Positions 8,895-17,406 of a stretch of 64,000 bases of DNA are shown piece after piece. This DNA is from Wohlfahrtiimonas larvae_A (GTDB lineage: Bacteria; Pseudomonadota; Gammaproteobacteria; Cardiobacteriales; Wohlfahrtiimonadaceae): positions 1 to 64,000 of the forward strand of contig JBEBSR010000002.1 in NCBI GenBank assembly GCA_040394195.1, written 5' to 3'. Every line of letters begins with the position of its first letter. The stretch's first letter is position 1. The position numbers and the translations under genes are program-made. The notes beneath the pieces were generated by a model. That model saw only the letters and a list, made by a program, of their open reading frames with translations, searched no databases and was not told the DNA's origin.

Positions 8895-10100
8895 TTAATG
8901 TTGTAGTTTGCCAAACATTGATTGATAGCCATGTAAAATGAAATAAGCCACGATGCAGAATATAATCGCTATAGCACTATAACCATAGAGTTGAGAATAG
9001 CTAATATAGTCTAGTGATTTACCTAAGAAGAATGGCCCAAAGCCTAAACCTGCTTCTAAAAAGATAAAGAATGTTGAAGTGGCTAAGCCCATTCTTTCTA
9101 AGGGCACATTTTTCAATGCAATGGTTTGGCAAATGGATTGAATATTCCCAAAGCCCAATCCCATAAAAAATGCACTCAGTAAAAGCATGAATGAACTGTG
9201 TGCTTGGCTCAATAAATAGAGTGCCAATGCCATAAAAATAAATGCAGGCAATATGACAATATTTTCACCTTTGCGATCCATTAATGGCCCTGTGAACGGG
9301 CGAGAGATTAATATTGCTACAGCAAATGTTAAAAAGAAAAATGAAGCCGCAGGCAATAAATTAATCTCTTTCGCATAAAAATTGATGAAAGATAAAACTG
9401 ATGAATAGCAAATGGCAACCAATAACATGACTAAAGAGATTGGCAATGCGCTTTTCTGTATGAATTCTGAAACCCATGAATTTTTTGGTGCTTCAGCTTG
9501 TGTTTGTATATTGATATTTTTTTGTGGCAATTCAGGTATTTTCAATGTAAAAGTCGTGATTAAGCAGAAAAAAGTCATGGCACTTGAAATCATAAAAATC
9601 GATTGATATTGAATATGCTCCATGAGCCAAATAGCAAGGAAAGGTCCGATTGCTGTACCTAATGTTGCGCTCATACTGTAATAACCAATGCCTTCACCAC
9701 GCCTTGTCAGCGGAATGATCTGCGCGATGATTGTGCCTAAAACAGTAGCAGCAATGCCTAGCATGAAACCATGGGTAAATCTGACAAAAGAGAGAAAGGC
9801 AATATCTAATTTTAAAAAGTATAAGCCTGAACTTAACAAAAATCCCGTGAGACCAATTAATAATGTCGTTTTGCGCCCCAGTTTTTTCAGTAATCTACTC
9901 ACAATTAAGCGGCCAATTAAAATACCTACGATGAATATGCCAGAAACCAAACCTGCTTGAGCAGTGCTTGCACCCAGTTTTTCAGTGGAATAACTGACAA
10001 TCACAATGATGAGTAAATAGAAAATTAATACAATTTGGAAATTAATCGCACTGATTAAGATAAAGTTAGGTGTCCATAAAGGTTGCTTCTCAGTATTCAT
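8895..10100 (-). CDS. MFS transporter
   Basis: Protein of 401 aa with twelve predicted membrane segments. It carries the MFS loop 2-3 motif in the form GRLIVSRLLKKLGRK and a related RPFTGPLMDRKGE in the second half, and resembles the drug/arabinose-exporter type. Its ATG overlaps the stop of the marR-type gene in an ATGA junction, so the regulator and transporter are co-translated. This layout suggests an exporter whose substrate, or a related compound, is sensed by the regulator; that is inference. Substrate unknown. Confidence 0.9.
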   Translation of the reverse strand: MNTEKQPLWTPNFILISAINFQIVLIFYLLIIVIVSYSTEKLGASTAQAGLVSGIFIVGILIGRLIVSRLLKKLGRKTTLLIGLTGFLLSSGLYFLKLDIAFLSFVRFTHGFMLGIAATVLGTIIAQIIPLTRRGEGIGYYSMSATLGTAIGPFLAIWLMEHIQYQSIFMISSAMTFFCLITTFTLKIPELPQKNINIQTQAEAPKNSWVSEFIQKSALPISLVMLLVAICYSSVLSFINFYAKEINLLPAASFFFLTFAVAILISRPFTGPLMDRKGENIVILPAFIFMALALYLLSQAHSSFMLLLSAFFMGLGFGNIQSICQTIALKNVPLERMGLATSTFFIFLEAGLGFGPFFLGKSLDYISYSQLYGYSAIAIIFCIVAYFILHGYQSMFGKLQH

Positions 10101-10534
10101 TTTTGTTCCGTTTTTCTTTGTTGCAAGGTATCAATTAATTGAGTTAATAGCTGTTGTGTTTGCTCTGTATCTGATTCATCAAAAGCAGAGAGTAGATTTT
10201 GTTCTAAGGCATCGATTTTACTTGCACATATTTGATAGAGCTCATGGCCTTGGCTAGATAAACAGAAAAGCTTTTGTCGTTTATCAATGCTTGGCAAAGG
10301 TTGAATCAACTGAAGTTTCTCAAGCGCCTGCATGCGCTTTGTAATGGATGGCTTAGAGACATTGAGTTCTTCTGCGATCTCAATCGAAGCACACTCTTTT
10401 TTTTGATGAATAGCATATAAGGCTTGCCATAATGAGAAATTTAGCTGATAAGGTTCTAGTAGAATATTGATTTCATCGCTGAATAATCGGGCAGAGCGGA
10501 TCAGAGCAATACGAAAATTAGGGAGTTGTGACAT
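10097..10534 (-). CDS. MarR family transcriptional regulator
   Basis: Protein of 145 aa with a winged helix-turn-helix: recognition-helix region IAEELNVSKPSITKRMQALE followed by a wing with DKRQKLF, as in MarR proteins that dimerise on short palindromes. It heads a two-gene unit with the MFS transporter (ATGA overlap). A promoter and an inverted repeat lie just upstream, so autorepression is likely. No Shine-Dalgarno is evident before ATG 10534. The effector is unknown. Confidence 0.9.
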   Translation of the reverse strand: MSQLPNFRIALIRSARLFSDEINILLEPYQLNFSLWQALYAIHQKKECASIEIAEELNVSKPSITKRMQALEKLQLIQPLPSIDKRQKLFCLSSQGHELYQICASKIDALEQNLLSAFDESDTEQTQQLLTQLIDTLQQRKTEQK

Positions 10535-10539
10535 AATGG

Positions 10540-10556
10540 TTAGCTTGGTTAACTAA
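10540..10556. promoter_or_regulatory. Candidate MarR operator
   Basis: Imperfect inverted repeat TTAGCT-TGGTT-AACTAA (5 of 6 positions pair) located between the regulator's start codon and its -10, where binding would block transcription. Inferred from position and symmetry. Confidence 0.45.
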
Positions 10557-10568
10557 ATTGGGGAAATC

Positions 10569-10598
10569 AGTATATACCCAAATTTATTCTTTTGACAA
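10569..10598 (-). promoter_or_regulatory. Promoter for marR-MFS unit
   Basis: On the minus strand TTGTCA (10593-10598) and TATACT (10569-10574), spacer 18 bp, or TATATA at 16 bp. Predicted start of transcription falls just before the inverted repeat. Confidence 0.5.
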
Positions 10599-10617
10599 AA
10601 TTTTTAGAGATCGATGA

Positions 10618-11283
10618 ATGTATTCAGAGCTACTCAAGTATTCCAAAACATACGGACCATTGAAGGGTGATTTTTATGAGTGGCATAAAGGTCGTTCAAA
10701 ATATGCTGTGTGGGTGCTTGAGTTGAATGATGATCAGTTTTTACAGCGCTATCAGGAAGCACAGCAACATTTATTGCCATATTTGATATCAACGTATGAA
10801 CGCAAACCGCACATTACATTAGCGCCATGTGGTTTTTTAATGCCTGAAAAGAATGATATGGATGATTATGATATTCAGGCATTGGAGCAAGATATTGAGC
10901 ATATCTTGTCATTGAAATTAAATACAATTGAGATTGCCATTCGCAATGTTTTGATCAGTTATGCAATTGCACCAGGATTTGAAGTATTAGATCTTAAGGG
11001 CGATTTAAAGCGATTGAATGATAGGTTAGCAAAGCACGATCATTTCGAAGAGAATTATAACTATTTTCCACATGTGACAGTAGGATTATATAATGATGAA
11101 TGGCCAACGGATTTGATTTTGAACGAGTTGAAATGCTTTGAAATTCAAAAAGATATTTTATTGAATTCTAATGTAATAAAGCTCGTTTCTTATGTACCAA
11201 CTGTTTCAGGTGGGCAACTCAAGGACGAGCTTATAATTAATCTATTAGATCAATCTGTGATTAGAGATCCAAAGTTGCTTTGA
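10618..11283 (+). CDS. 2H phosphoesterase superfamily protein (LigT-like)
   Basis: Protein of 221 aa with the two HxT signatures of the 2H superfamily: KPHITLAPC in the first half and FPHVTVGLY in the second. The fold is shared by bacterial 2'-5' RNA ligase/cyclic phosphodiesterases and related RNA-processing enzymes, so a cyclic or 2',5'-phosphodiester is the likely substrate; the exact reaction is not known. ATG at 10618 has a weak GAGAT about 8 nt before. It is divergent from the marR gene and its 3' end overlaps the convergent glutaredoxin-like gene by 23 bp. Confidence 0.8.
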   Translation: MYSELLKYSKTYGPLKGDFYEWHKGRSKYAVWVLELNDDQFLQRYQEAQQHLLPYLISTYERKPHITLAPCGFLMPEKNDMDDYDIQALEQDIEHILSLKLNTIEIAIRNVLISYAIAPGFEVLDLKGDLKRLNDRLAKHDHFEENYNYFPHVTVGLYNDEWPTDLILNELKCFEIQKDILLNSNVIKLVSYVPTVSGGQLKDELIINLLDQSVIRDPKLL

Positions 11284-11512
11284 TTTTTGGTAATACAGTT
11301 TGCCAATCAATTGGGCTTTTGATCATCTCTTCTTGTAGCTTAATGACTGGAATGAACCAGCCCAATTGTTCTACAAGATTATTATCGTGTGCGATGTCGA
11401 TAAACTCATAAGGAATGTGATTTTCTTTGAGAATATCCATAGCTTCTTCACATAAGTGGCAATCGCTGGTGCCATACAGCAAAATTGGTGAAGTGGTTGT
11501 ATTGTCTAACAT
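11261..11512 (-). CDS. Glutaredoxin-like protein
   Basis: Small thioredoxin-fold protein of 83 aa with a redox CxxC near the N-terminus (SDCHLCEEA) and the downstream cis-Pro region FIPVIKL. The size and CHLC motif fit the short glutaredoxin family (DUF836 type). The expected role is thiol-disulfide exchange in the cytoplasm; partner unknown. Its C-terminal codons overlap the convergent 2H phosphoesterase gene by 23 bp. It lies downstream of the amidohydrolase but is separated from it by terminator-like hairpins. Confidence 0.8.
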   Translation of the reverse strand: MLDNTTTSPILLYGTSDCHLCEEAMDILKENHIPYEFIDIAHDNNLVEQLGWFIPVIKLQEEMIKSPIDWQTVLPKIKATLDL

Positions 11513-11539
11513 TTTTTATGACCTCACATTTAAAACTTC

Positions 11540-11567
11540 GCCTTGATCGCCTATGATCAAGGCTTTT
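11540..11567. terminator. Intrinsic terminator-like hairpin
   Basis: Perfect 9-bp stem GCCTTGATC / GATCAAGGC with a 6-nt loop, followed by TTTT on the plus strand. It could end plus-strand transcripts that run from the 2H phosphoesterase through the antisense of the glutaredoxin-like gene. Confidence 0.6.
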
Positions 11568-11598
11568 AGCGATTTTTGTCGCTTTAGTACAATACCAT

Positions 11599-11629
11599 AA
11601 AAAATTAAGAGCGCTACAGCTAATCTTAA
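11599..11629 (-). terminator. Terminator of amidohydrolase gene
   Basis: On the minus strand a TTAAGA / TCTTAA stem with additional inner GC pairing is followed directly by TTTTTT. It overlaps the last codon of the amidohydrolase. Confidence 0.65.
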
Positions 11630-12804
11630 GGTTTTAAATAAGCTTCCACCAATTTCACCCAATAGGATGCAACCACAGGTAAAATTTCATCATTAAAATC
11701 ATAATGTGCATTGTGTAGAGAGCAGCCTTGAGCACCGTTTAAGCCATTGCCCACAAAGACATAGCAACCGGGAACTTTTTGTAACATAAAGGCAAAATCT
11801 TCACTGGCTGTGATGGGTTTAAAATCATTGATGATGTAATCATCACCTAAAAATTCACGACCAACTTTCTCAGCAAAAGCTGTTTCTTTTTTTGAGTTAA
11901 TGAGTAATGGATAATCACGAATGTATTCGACTTTAGCAGTTGCACCATAGCTTTTGGCCTGATATTCAACAGTATCTTTGATGCGTTGCTCCACAATATC
12001 TTGCACATCAGGATTCAAATTACGCACAGTTAATTCCATGTGTGCTTCATTAGGGATGATATTGCTCGCTGAGCCTGCATGAATTGTGCCAGCTGTGATG
12101 ATGGCGGTTTCTAATGGATTCACATTGCGTGCAACAATCGTTTGCAGTGCCATCACAATAGAAGATGCAACAACCACAGGATCAACGCTTAAATGTGGCA
12201 TGGCACCATGTCCGCCTTTGCCTTCAATGGTGATTTTCGCTGTATCTGCTGAAGCCATGCTTGGCCCTGAATAGAAGCCAAAGTGGCCTGCTTCAAAACC
12301 TGGCCAGTTATGAAAGCCAAAGATTGCATCACAAGGGAATTTTTCAAATAATCCTTCTTGAACCATCTTTTCAGCGCCTGCGTAACCTTCTTCTGCGGGC
12401 TGAAAAATGACATTGATTGTGCCTTTAAAAAGATCTCTATTTTCTGCTAAATAGCGCGCAGCTGTGAGTAATGTTGCAGTATGTCCATCATGGCCACAAG
12501 CATGCATTTTTCCTTGGTTTTCACTTGCGTAAGATAAGTTTGTGGCTTCATGAATGGGCAATGCATCCATATCCGCACGTAAGCCAATGCTTGGGCCATC
12601 ACCATTTTTAAGTTGTCCAACAACGCCAGTTTTAGCAATGCCACGAGTCACTTGATAGCCATATTTTTCTAATAGGGAAGCAACCAATGTGCTGGTTTCT
12701 ATTTCTTCAAAGCTTAATTCAGGATTGCTGTGAATTTGATGACGAATGGCAATCATTTCATCTTTAAACGCAGCGATGCCAAGTAATACATTATGTTGAA
12801 GCAT
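11626..12804 (-). CDS. M20 family amidohydrolase (hippurate/N-acyl amino acid type)
   Basis: Cytoplasmic zinc-dependent peptidase-family hydrolase, 392 aa, that removes acyl groups from N-acyl amino acids or hippurate-like amides. Family signatures are the IRHQIHSNPELSFEE N-terminus, the metal-binding HACGHDGHTA motif, the PAEEGYAGA motif with the catalytic Glu, and a central lid domain beginning near ITIEGKGGHGAMPH. ATG at 12804 has AGGAG at good spacing. Upstream lies a promoter whose spacer is a perfect palindrome, suggesting it is specifically regulated. It could be an indole-acetyl or diaminopimelate-type hydrolase; family membership is firm, substrate is not. Confidence 0.88.
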   Translation of the reverse strand: MLQHNVLLGIAAFKDEMIAIRHQIHSNPELSFEEIETSTLVASLLEKYGYQVTRGIAKTGVVGQLKNGDGPSIGLRADMDALPIHEATNLSYASENQGKMHACGHDGHTATLLTAARYLAENRDLFKGTINVIFQPAEEGYAGAEKMVQEGLFEKFPCDAIFGFHNWPGFEAGHFGFYSGPSMASADTAKITIEGKGGHGAMPHLSVDPVVVASSIVMALQTIVARNVNPLETAIITAGTIHAGSASNIIPNEAHMELTVRNLNPDVQDIVEQRIKDTVEYQAKSYGATAKVEYIRDYPLLINSKKETAFAEKVGREFLGDDYIINDFKPITASEDFAFMLQKVPGCYVFVGNGLNGAQGCSLHNAHYDFNDEILPVVASYWVKLVEAYLKP

Positions 12805-12839
12805 GATTTCTCCTAAGGTGATTATTGATGATTAACCTG

Positions 12840-12868
12840 AATTTATCATGCGCATGATATGTTTTCAA
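12840..12868 (-). promoter_or_regulatory. Promoter with palindromic operator, amidohydrolase
   Basis: On the minus strand TTGAAA (12863-12868) and TAAATT (12840-12845) are 17 bp apart. A perfect 16-bp palindrome, TATCATGCGCATGATA, occupies 12844-12859, which is nearly the whole spacer. This is the classic position for a repressor or MerR-type activator; the regulator is not identified. Confidence 0.5.
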
Positions 12869-12902
12869 ATGAAACATGTTTTACATATATGTTATAAATA
12901 TA

Positions 12903-12932
12903 AAAAGCCAAAATTTTATAATTTTGGCTTTT
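12903..12932 (-). terminator. Terminator of mutS
   Basis: 13-bp perfect stem AAAAGCCAAAATT / AATTTTGGCTTTT with TTAT loop, T-rich after it on the minus strand. It lies 26 bp beyond the mutS stop. Confidence 0.85.
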
Positions 12933-12958
12933 AGAAGAAGTTGATGAATTAGAAAAGC

Positions 12959-15532
12959 TTAGAGTTTATCTTGTAAGTCATACAATAGATTTAAAGCGTC
13001 TCTTGGCGTTAAGTTATTAATGTTGACTGATTTCAAATGCTCAACGACAGGATGAACAGATTCTGTGAACAGCGACAATTCTGTTTGCACTTGTGGTGCT
13101 GCTTTAATGTGTTGCGTTGTTGCAGCAGCAAAAGAGTGCTCTAATTCATACAATTTACCTTTCGCCATATCAATGACTTTAGGTGGGATGCCTGCAAGCG
13201 CTGCAACTTGTAAGCCATAACTTTTAGAAGCTGCGCCTTTTTTCACGGCATGCATGAAGATGATTTGATCTTTATGTTCCACAGCATCTAGATGCAGATT
13301 CACAATTTCAGGGTAGAGGTTTTCAAGCTCTGTCATTTCGAAATAATGTGTTGCAAAAATTGTGAGTGCTTTCAGTTGTGTTGTTAAATAAACAGCAGCG
13401 CTCCAAGCTAAAGATAAACCATCCAAAGTTGATGTGCCGCGCCCAACTTCATCCATCAATACTAAGCTTTTTGCTGTTGCATAATGCAGAATAGTTGCTG
13501 TTTCTAGCATTTCCACCATGAATGTGGATTGCCCAGAAGATAGATCATCTTGTGCACCAATTCGTGTAAAAATACGATCCACAGGACCAAGCACAGCAGC
13601 ATCTGCAGGTACAAAAGAACCAATATAAGCGAGCAGGGTGATTAACGCTGTTTGGCGCATATAAGTGGATTTACCGCCCATATTTGGCCCAGTGACAATT
13701 TGCATACGTTGATTCGGTGTTAATGAAGTGCTGTTGGCAATGAATGGATGTGAAATGGTAGATTCCACAATTGGGTGACGACCATTTTGTATTTCAATGC
13801 CAATGTTATTACTGAATTCTGGGCGATGCCAATTCAACGAATTTTTAAGTGTGCAGAAGTTAGTGAAAATATCCACGTGAGCAATGGCATCACTCAATAA
13901 GCGAAGCGCTGTAACATGGGGAATCAATTTATCTAATAATTGATCCCATAATTGCTTTTCAAGCGATAAAGCATTCTCTTTTGCGTGCAGAATCTTATTT
14001 TCAAACTGTTTTAAATCAGGCGTAATGTAACGCTCAACACCTTTCAATGTTTGGCGGCGCACATATTCTGTTGGCATTTGATCCGCAAATTGTGTTGGTA
14101 CTTCAATATAGTAACCATGTACGCGGTTATAACCAACTTTCAATTGATGAATACCTGTGATTTTCTTCTGATCTTCTTCTAATTGTAGTAGAAAGTTTTT
14201 GCCTTCATGATTTAACGCAAGCAGATCATCCAACTCAGCATTGTAGCCTTTACGAATCACACCACCATCGCGAATTAACACAGGTGGTTCATCTACGATT
14301 GCACGCTCCAATAAATCCACTAATTCAGGATGTGCTACTAAGTCCTGTAACCAATCTGGATTAATCACTTGGATTTTATCTGATTGATGAATGATGTTTG
14401 TGAGTTCAGGTATTTGATTTAAGCTGCCTTTCAATTGAATCATGTCGCGTGGGCGTGCTGATTTTAGTGAAATTCGTGTGGTTAAGCGCTCAATATCTGA
14501 GATTTGCTTTAATAAAGGTTTTAAAGTACTGACATGATGTTCCACGCTTTCAGTTAAATCTAAGCGTTGATTCAAAATGCGTTGATCGCGCAATGGGCGA
14601 TTGAGCCAGCGTGATAACAAGCGTGAACCCATTGGTGTTTGGCAATGGTCAATTAAGCTTCTTAAAGTATGATCTGTACCACCACTTAATGTACGTTCAA
14701 TTTCTAGATTTTTGCGTGTAGTTGTATCTAAAATCAAAGCATCATCAATGTGCTCGATATGCAATGTTGTGATGTGTTCTAATTCGCTCTTTTGTGTTTC
14801 TTTGGCATAAGTAAGCAGTGCGCCTGCAGCCATGATAGGCAAAGCATCATTGGTTAAACCTACGCCTTGTAAGGAATTGAGTTTAAAATGGCTTAACAAT
14901 TTTTCTGCATTGCGGGCTAAATCAAAATACCAATCAGGGTATTTTTGTACGATTGTCATTCTTGAGATAGACTCAGGAATGGATAGTTCTTCAGGTGCAA
15001 TTAATTCAGAAGGCTGTAAACGAATTAATTCTGAGAGTAATTCAGATTCTGATAATGGATCAGTCAACATAAAGCGTGCACTGGATAAATCCAACCATGA
15101 CAATAGCCACTTATCATTGGCAAAGGCAATGGCTGCAACTTGGTTGTCTTTCTTCGTGTCTAGTAGATATTCATCCGTTAATGTGCCTGGTGTTAATACA
15201 CGCACAACTTCACGATTCACAGGGCCTTTTGCAGGGACTTCACCGACTTGTTCACAAATGGCAACAGAAACTCCCGCACGCACAAGCTTTGCTAAATAGC
15301 TTTCTGAAGCATGATGTGGGATGCCAGCCATCGGAATAGGTTCACCTGCGGATTGCCCGCGAGCAGTCAATGTAATATCGAGAAGTTTTGCAGCTCGTTT
15401 CGCATCATCAAAAAACAGTTCGTAAAAATCCCCCATACGATAGAACAATAGCATGCTTGGGTAAGATGATTTGATGCTTAAATACTGCTGCATCATGGGC
15501 GTATGAGTTGTTGGAGTCTCTGTTTTTTTCAT
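12959..15532 (-). CDS. mutS: DNA mismatch repair protein MutS
   Basis: Recognises mismatches and starts methyl-directed or nick-directed repair with MutL. The product has 857 aa against 853 in E. coli. The N-terminal mismatch-binding domain has the FYRMGDFYELF motif with its Phe-x-Glu. The C-terminal ATPase has GPNMGGKST (Walker A), LMDEVGRGTST (Walker B) and ATHYFEM. The frame extends upstream to a GTG at 15571, but the family begins close to HTPMMQQYL, so ATG 15532 (MKKTETPTT...) is chosen. Its own terminator follows; no neighbour is co-transcribed. Confidence 0.97.
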   Translation of the reverse strand: MKKTETPTTHTPMMQQYLSIKSSYPSMLLFYRMGDFYELFFDDAKRAAKLLDITLTARGQSAGEPIPMAGIPHHASESYLAKLVRAGVSVAICEQVGEVPAKGPVNREVVRVLTPGTLTDEYLLDTKKDNQVAAIAFANDKWLLSWLDLSSARFMLTDPLSESELLSELIRLQPSELIAPEELSIPESISRMTIVQKYPDWYFDLARNAEKLLSHFKLNSLQGVGLTNDALPIMAAGALLTYAKETQKSELEHITTLHIEHIDDALILDTTTRKNLEIERTLSGGTDHTLRSLIDHCQTPMGSRLLSRWLNRPLRDQRILNQRLDLTESVEHHVSTLKPLLKQISDIERLTTRISLKSARPRDMIQLKGSLNQIPELTNIIHQSDKIQVINPDWLQDLVAHPELVDLLERAIVDEPPVLIRDGGVIRKGYNAELDDLLALNHEGKNFLLQLEEDQKKITGIHQLKVGYNRVHGYYIEVPTQFADQMPTEYVRRQTLKGVERYITPDLKQFENKILHAKENALSLEKQLWDQLLDKLIPHVTALRLLSDAIAHVDIFTNFCTLKNSLNWHRPEFSNNIGIEIQNGRHPIVESTISHPFIANSTSLTPNQRMQIVTGPNMGGKSTYMRQTALITLLAYIGSFVPADAAVLGPVDRIFTRIGAQDDLSSGQSTFMVEMLETATILHYATAKSLVLMDEVGRGTSTLDGLSLAWSAAVYLTTQLKALTIFATHYFEMTELENLYPEIVNLHLDAVEHKDQIIFMHAVKKGAASKSYGLQVAALAGIPPKVIDMAKGKLYELEHSFAAATTQHIKAAPQVQTELSLFTESVHPVVEHLKSVNINNLTPRDALNLLYDLQDKL

Positions 15533-15800
15533 TGATTCTGCTCTAAAAATATTTAATGCGTGAAGCTTCACTGATTAATAGTAAATTAAGTTTGCTAATG
15601 GTAGCATTTTACGAGCTAAATGGCTTGGCTGTATTTATATTGTGTGAGTCAAATGACATCACAAAATGGCTTAAAATAAGAACTCATTATGATTTGAATT
15701 AAAAATCAGCATAAAAAATGTGAATTATTGTAAAAACGTTTGCATCGAAAAAGAAAGTGTTGCACATTATACGCTTCATTTGTCATTATAGAGGAAATAT
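15533..15800. other. Intergenic region between divergent mutS and TerC/CBS gene
   Basis: About 268 bp of AT-rich sequence that must hold two divergent promoters. I see no confident -35/-10 pair and no manganese (yybP-ykoY) riboswitch features ahead of the TerC-family gene. The GAGGAA ribosome-binding site for the plus gene is clear at its right end. Confidence 0.5.
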
Positions 15801-17366
15801 ATGGAAGTTCTGCTGGACCCGTCGATATGGGTTTCGCTTGTTATTCTAATCGTTTTAGAAGTCGTTTTGGGTATTGATAACTTAATTTTCATCGCGATTC
15901 TCTCTAATAAACTTCCACCTCGTCAAAGAAACCACGCAAGAATAGTCGGATTAAGCTTAGCCTTGATCATGCGTATCGGCTTGCTTTCGGTTATGACGTG
16001 GATGATCACTCTGACAAATCCCGTATTTACTGACCCCATATTCCAGCATGCATTCTCTGTGCGTGACCTGATCATGATCTTTGGTGGTTTCTTCCTATTA
16101 CAAAAAGCAACAAAAGAACTTCATGAGCGCATTGAAGGCGGCATCATCGTTGAAGGTAAATCAAAAGGTTATGCTAAGTTCTGGCCGATCGTTTTACAAA
16201 TCATCGTATTAGATGCTGTATTCTCATTTGATGCAGTTATCACTGCAACAAGTATTGCAAAACATTTATGGGTAATGGTGACAGCTGTAACAATTTCTAT
16301 GGGATTGATGCTTTTTGCTGCTCGCCCATTGACTGAGTTTGTTAATCGTCATCCAACGATTGTTGTTCTATGTTTAAGCTTCCTATTGATGATCGGTTTA
16401 AGTTTGATCATGGAAGGCTTTGGTGTAGAAGTACCAAAAGGTTATATCTATGCTGCGATTGGTTTCTCTGTATTCATAGAGCTGATTAATCAATTAATTA
16501 ACCGTAATCTCTTAAAGCAAGAGAGTAAATATTCTCGTCGTGAACGTGCTGCAAACTTAGTTTTAAAAATGTTAGGCACAAATGATAAATCTGAAGAGCA
16601 AGAAGAAGAGGAAGCGGAAGATAATCCGATTGACTCAGAATTAGAAGAACTCTTTGGTAAAGATGAACGTAATATGGTGAGCGGTGTTTTGACATTGGGT
16701 GATCGTGTGATTCGTTCAATTATGACACCAAGAAATGATATTTCGTGGATCAATATTCATGCGTCTAAAGAAGAAATTTTGGCACAAGTCAAAGAGATTC
16801 CTCATAACTATTTCCCTGTATGTGATGGTAGTTTAGATGAAGTGATTGGCGTTGCGCGTGCGAAAGATATCATTTCAGACTTGATGACAACAGGCGAATT
16901 GGATCGTGAAAAAACGATCAAGCAAGCGATATTCTCTCATCGTTCGACAACGGTATTGAAAATGATGGATATCTTTCGTCATACCAATGCACATATGGTG
17001 ATTGTAACGGATGATTTTGGCTCAATTCATGGTGTGATTACATTATTAGATATCATCGAAGCCATTGCTGGCGAATTCCCAGATGAAGATGAAAAAGCAT
17101 CCATTGAAGAAATTGGTGAGAATGAATGGATCGTTGCAGGTTCATGTGATCTTCACTTAGTGGAACAAACTTTAGGTGTTCGTGGCTTAGTAGATGAAGA
17201 AGATGATTACAGCTCGTTGGGCGGATTGTTGGTGGATATCTTCGATAAAGTACCATCGGTTGGTGATTCATTGGAACTCAAAGGTTATCAGTTCACAACA
17301 CGCGAAGTAGATGATCGTCGAATATTAAGTGTGCATGTGACTAAACCGAAAATGGAAATGATGTAG
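15801..17366 (+). CDS. TerC/CBS/CorC-HlyC membrane protein (YoaE/YegH type)
   Basis: Protein of 521 aa. Residues about 1-230 form a TerC-type membrane domain with the paired acidic motifs EVVLGIDNLIFI and LDAVFSFDAVITA. Then come two CBS domains (about 290-420, starting near MTPRNDISW) and a C-terminal CorC/HlyC domain (about 430-515). Length and order match E. coli YoaE/YegH. The family is linked to metal (for example manganese or magnesium) efflux or membrane homeostasis, so transport is inferred. A GAGGAA site precedes ATG 15801. It reads toward hslO 40 bp downstream with no terminator. Confidence 0.9.
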   Translation: MEVLLDPSIWVSLVILIVLEVVLGIDNLIFIAILSNKLPPRQRNHARIVGLSLALIMRIGLLSVMTWMITLTNPVFTDPIFQHAFSVRDLIMIFGGFFLLQKATKELHERIEGGIIVEGKSKGYAKFWPIVLQIIVLDAVFSFDAVITATSIAKHLWVMVTAVTISMGLMLFAARPLTEFVNRHPTIVVLCLSFLLMIGLSLIMEGFGVEVPKGYIYAAIGFSVFIELINQLINRNLLKQESKYSRRERAANLVLKMLGTNDKSEEQEEEEAEDNPIDSELEELFGKDERNMVSGVLTLGDRVIRSIMTPRNDISWINIHASKEEILAQVKEIPHNYFPVCDGSLDEVIGVARAKDIISDLMTTGELDREKTIKQAIFSHRSTTVLKMMDIFRHTNAHMVIVTDDFGSIHGVITLLDIIEAIAGEFPDEDEKASIEEIGENEWIVAGSCDLHLVEQTLGVRGLVDEEDDYSSLGGLLVDIFDKVPSVGDSLELKGYQFTTREVDDRRILSVHVTKPKMEMM

Positions 17367-17406
17367 TATACTTACCTTTTTACAAGTGCAACTTCAGGGT
17401 GAGATC

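Noticed and set aside
15572..15800. Manganese riboswitch ahead of the TerC/CBS gene
   Set aside because: No yybP-ykoY conserved loops are visible; likewise the other TerC gene near 51 kb has no leader at all.
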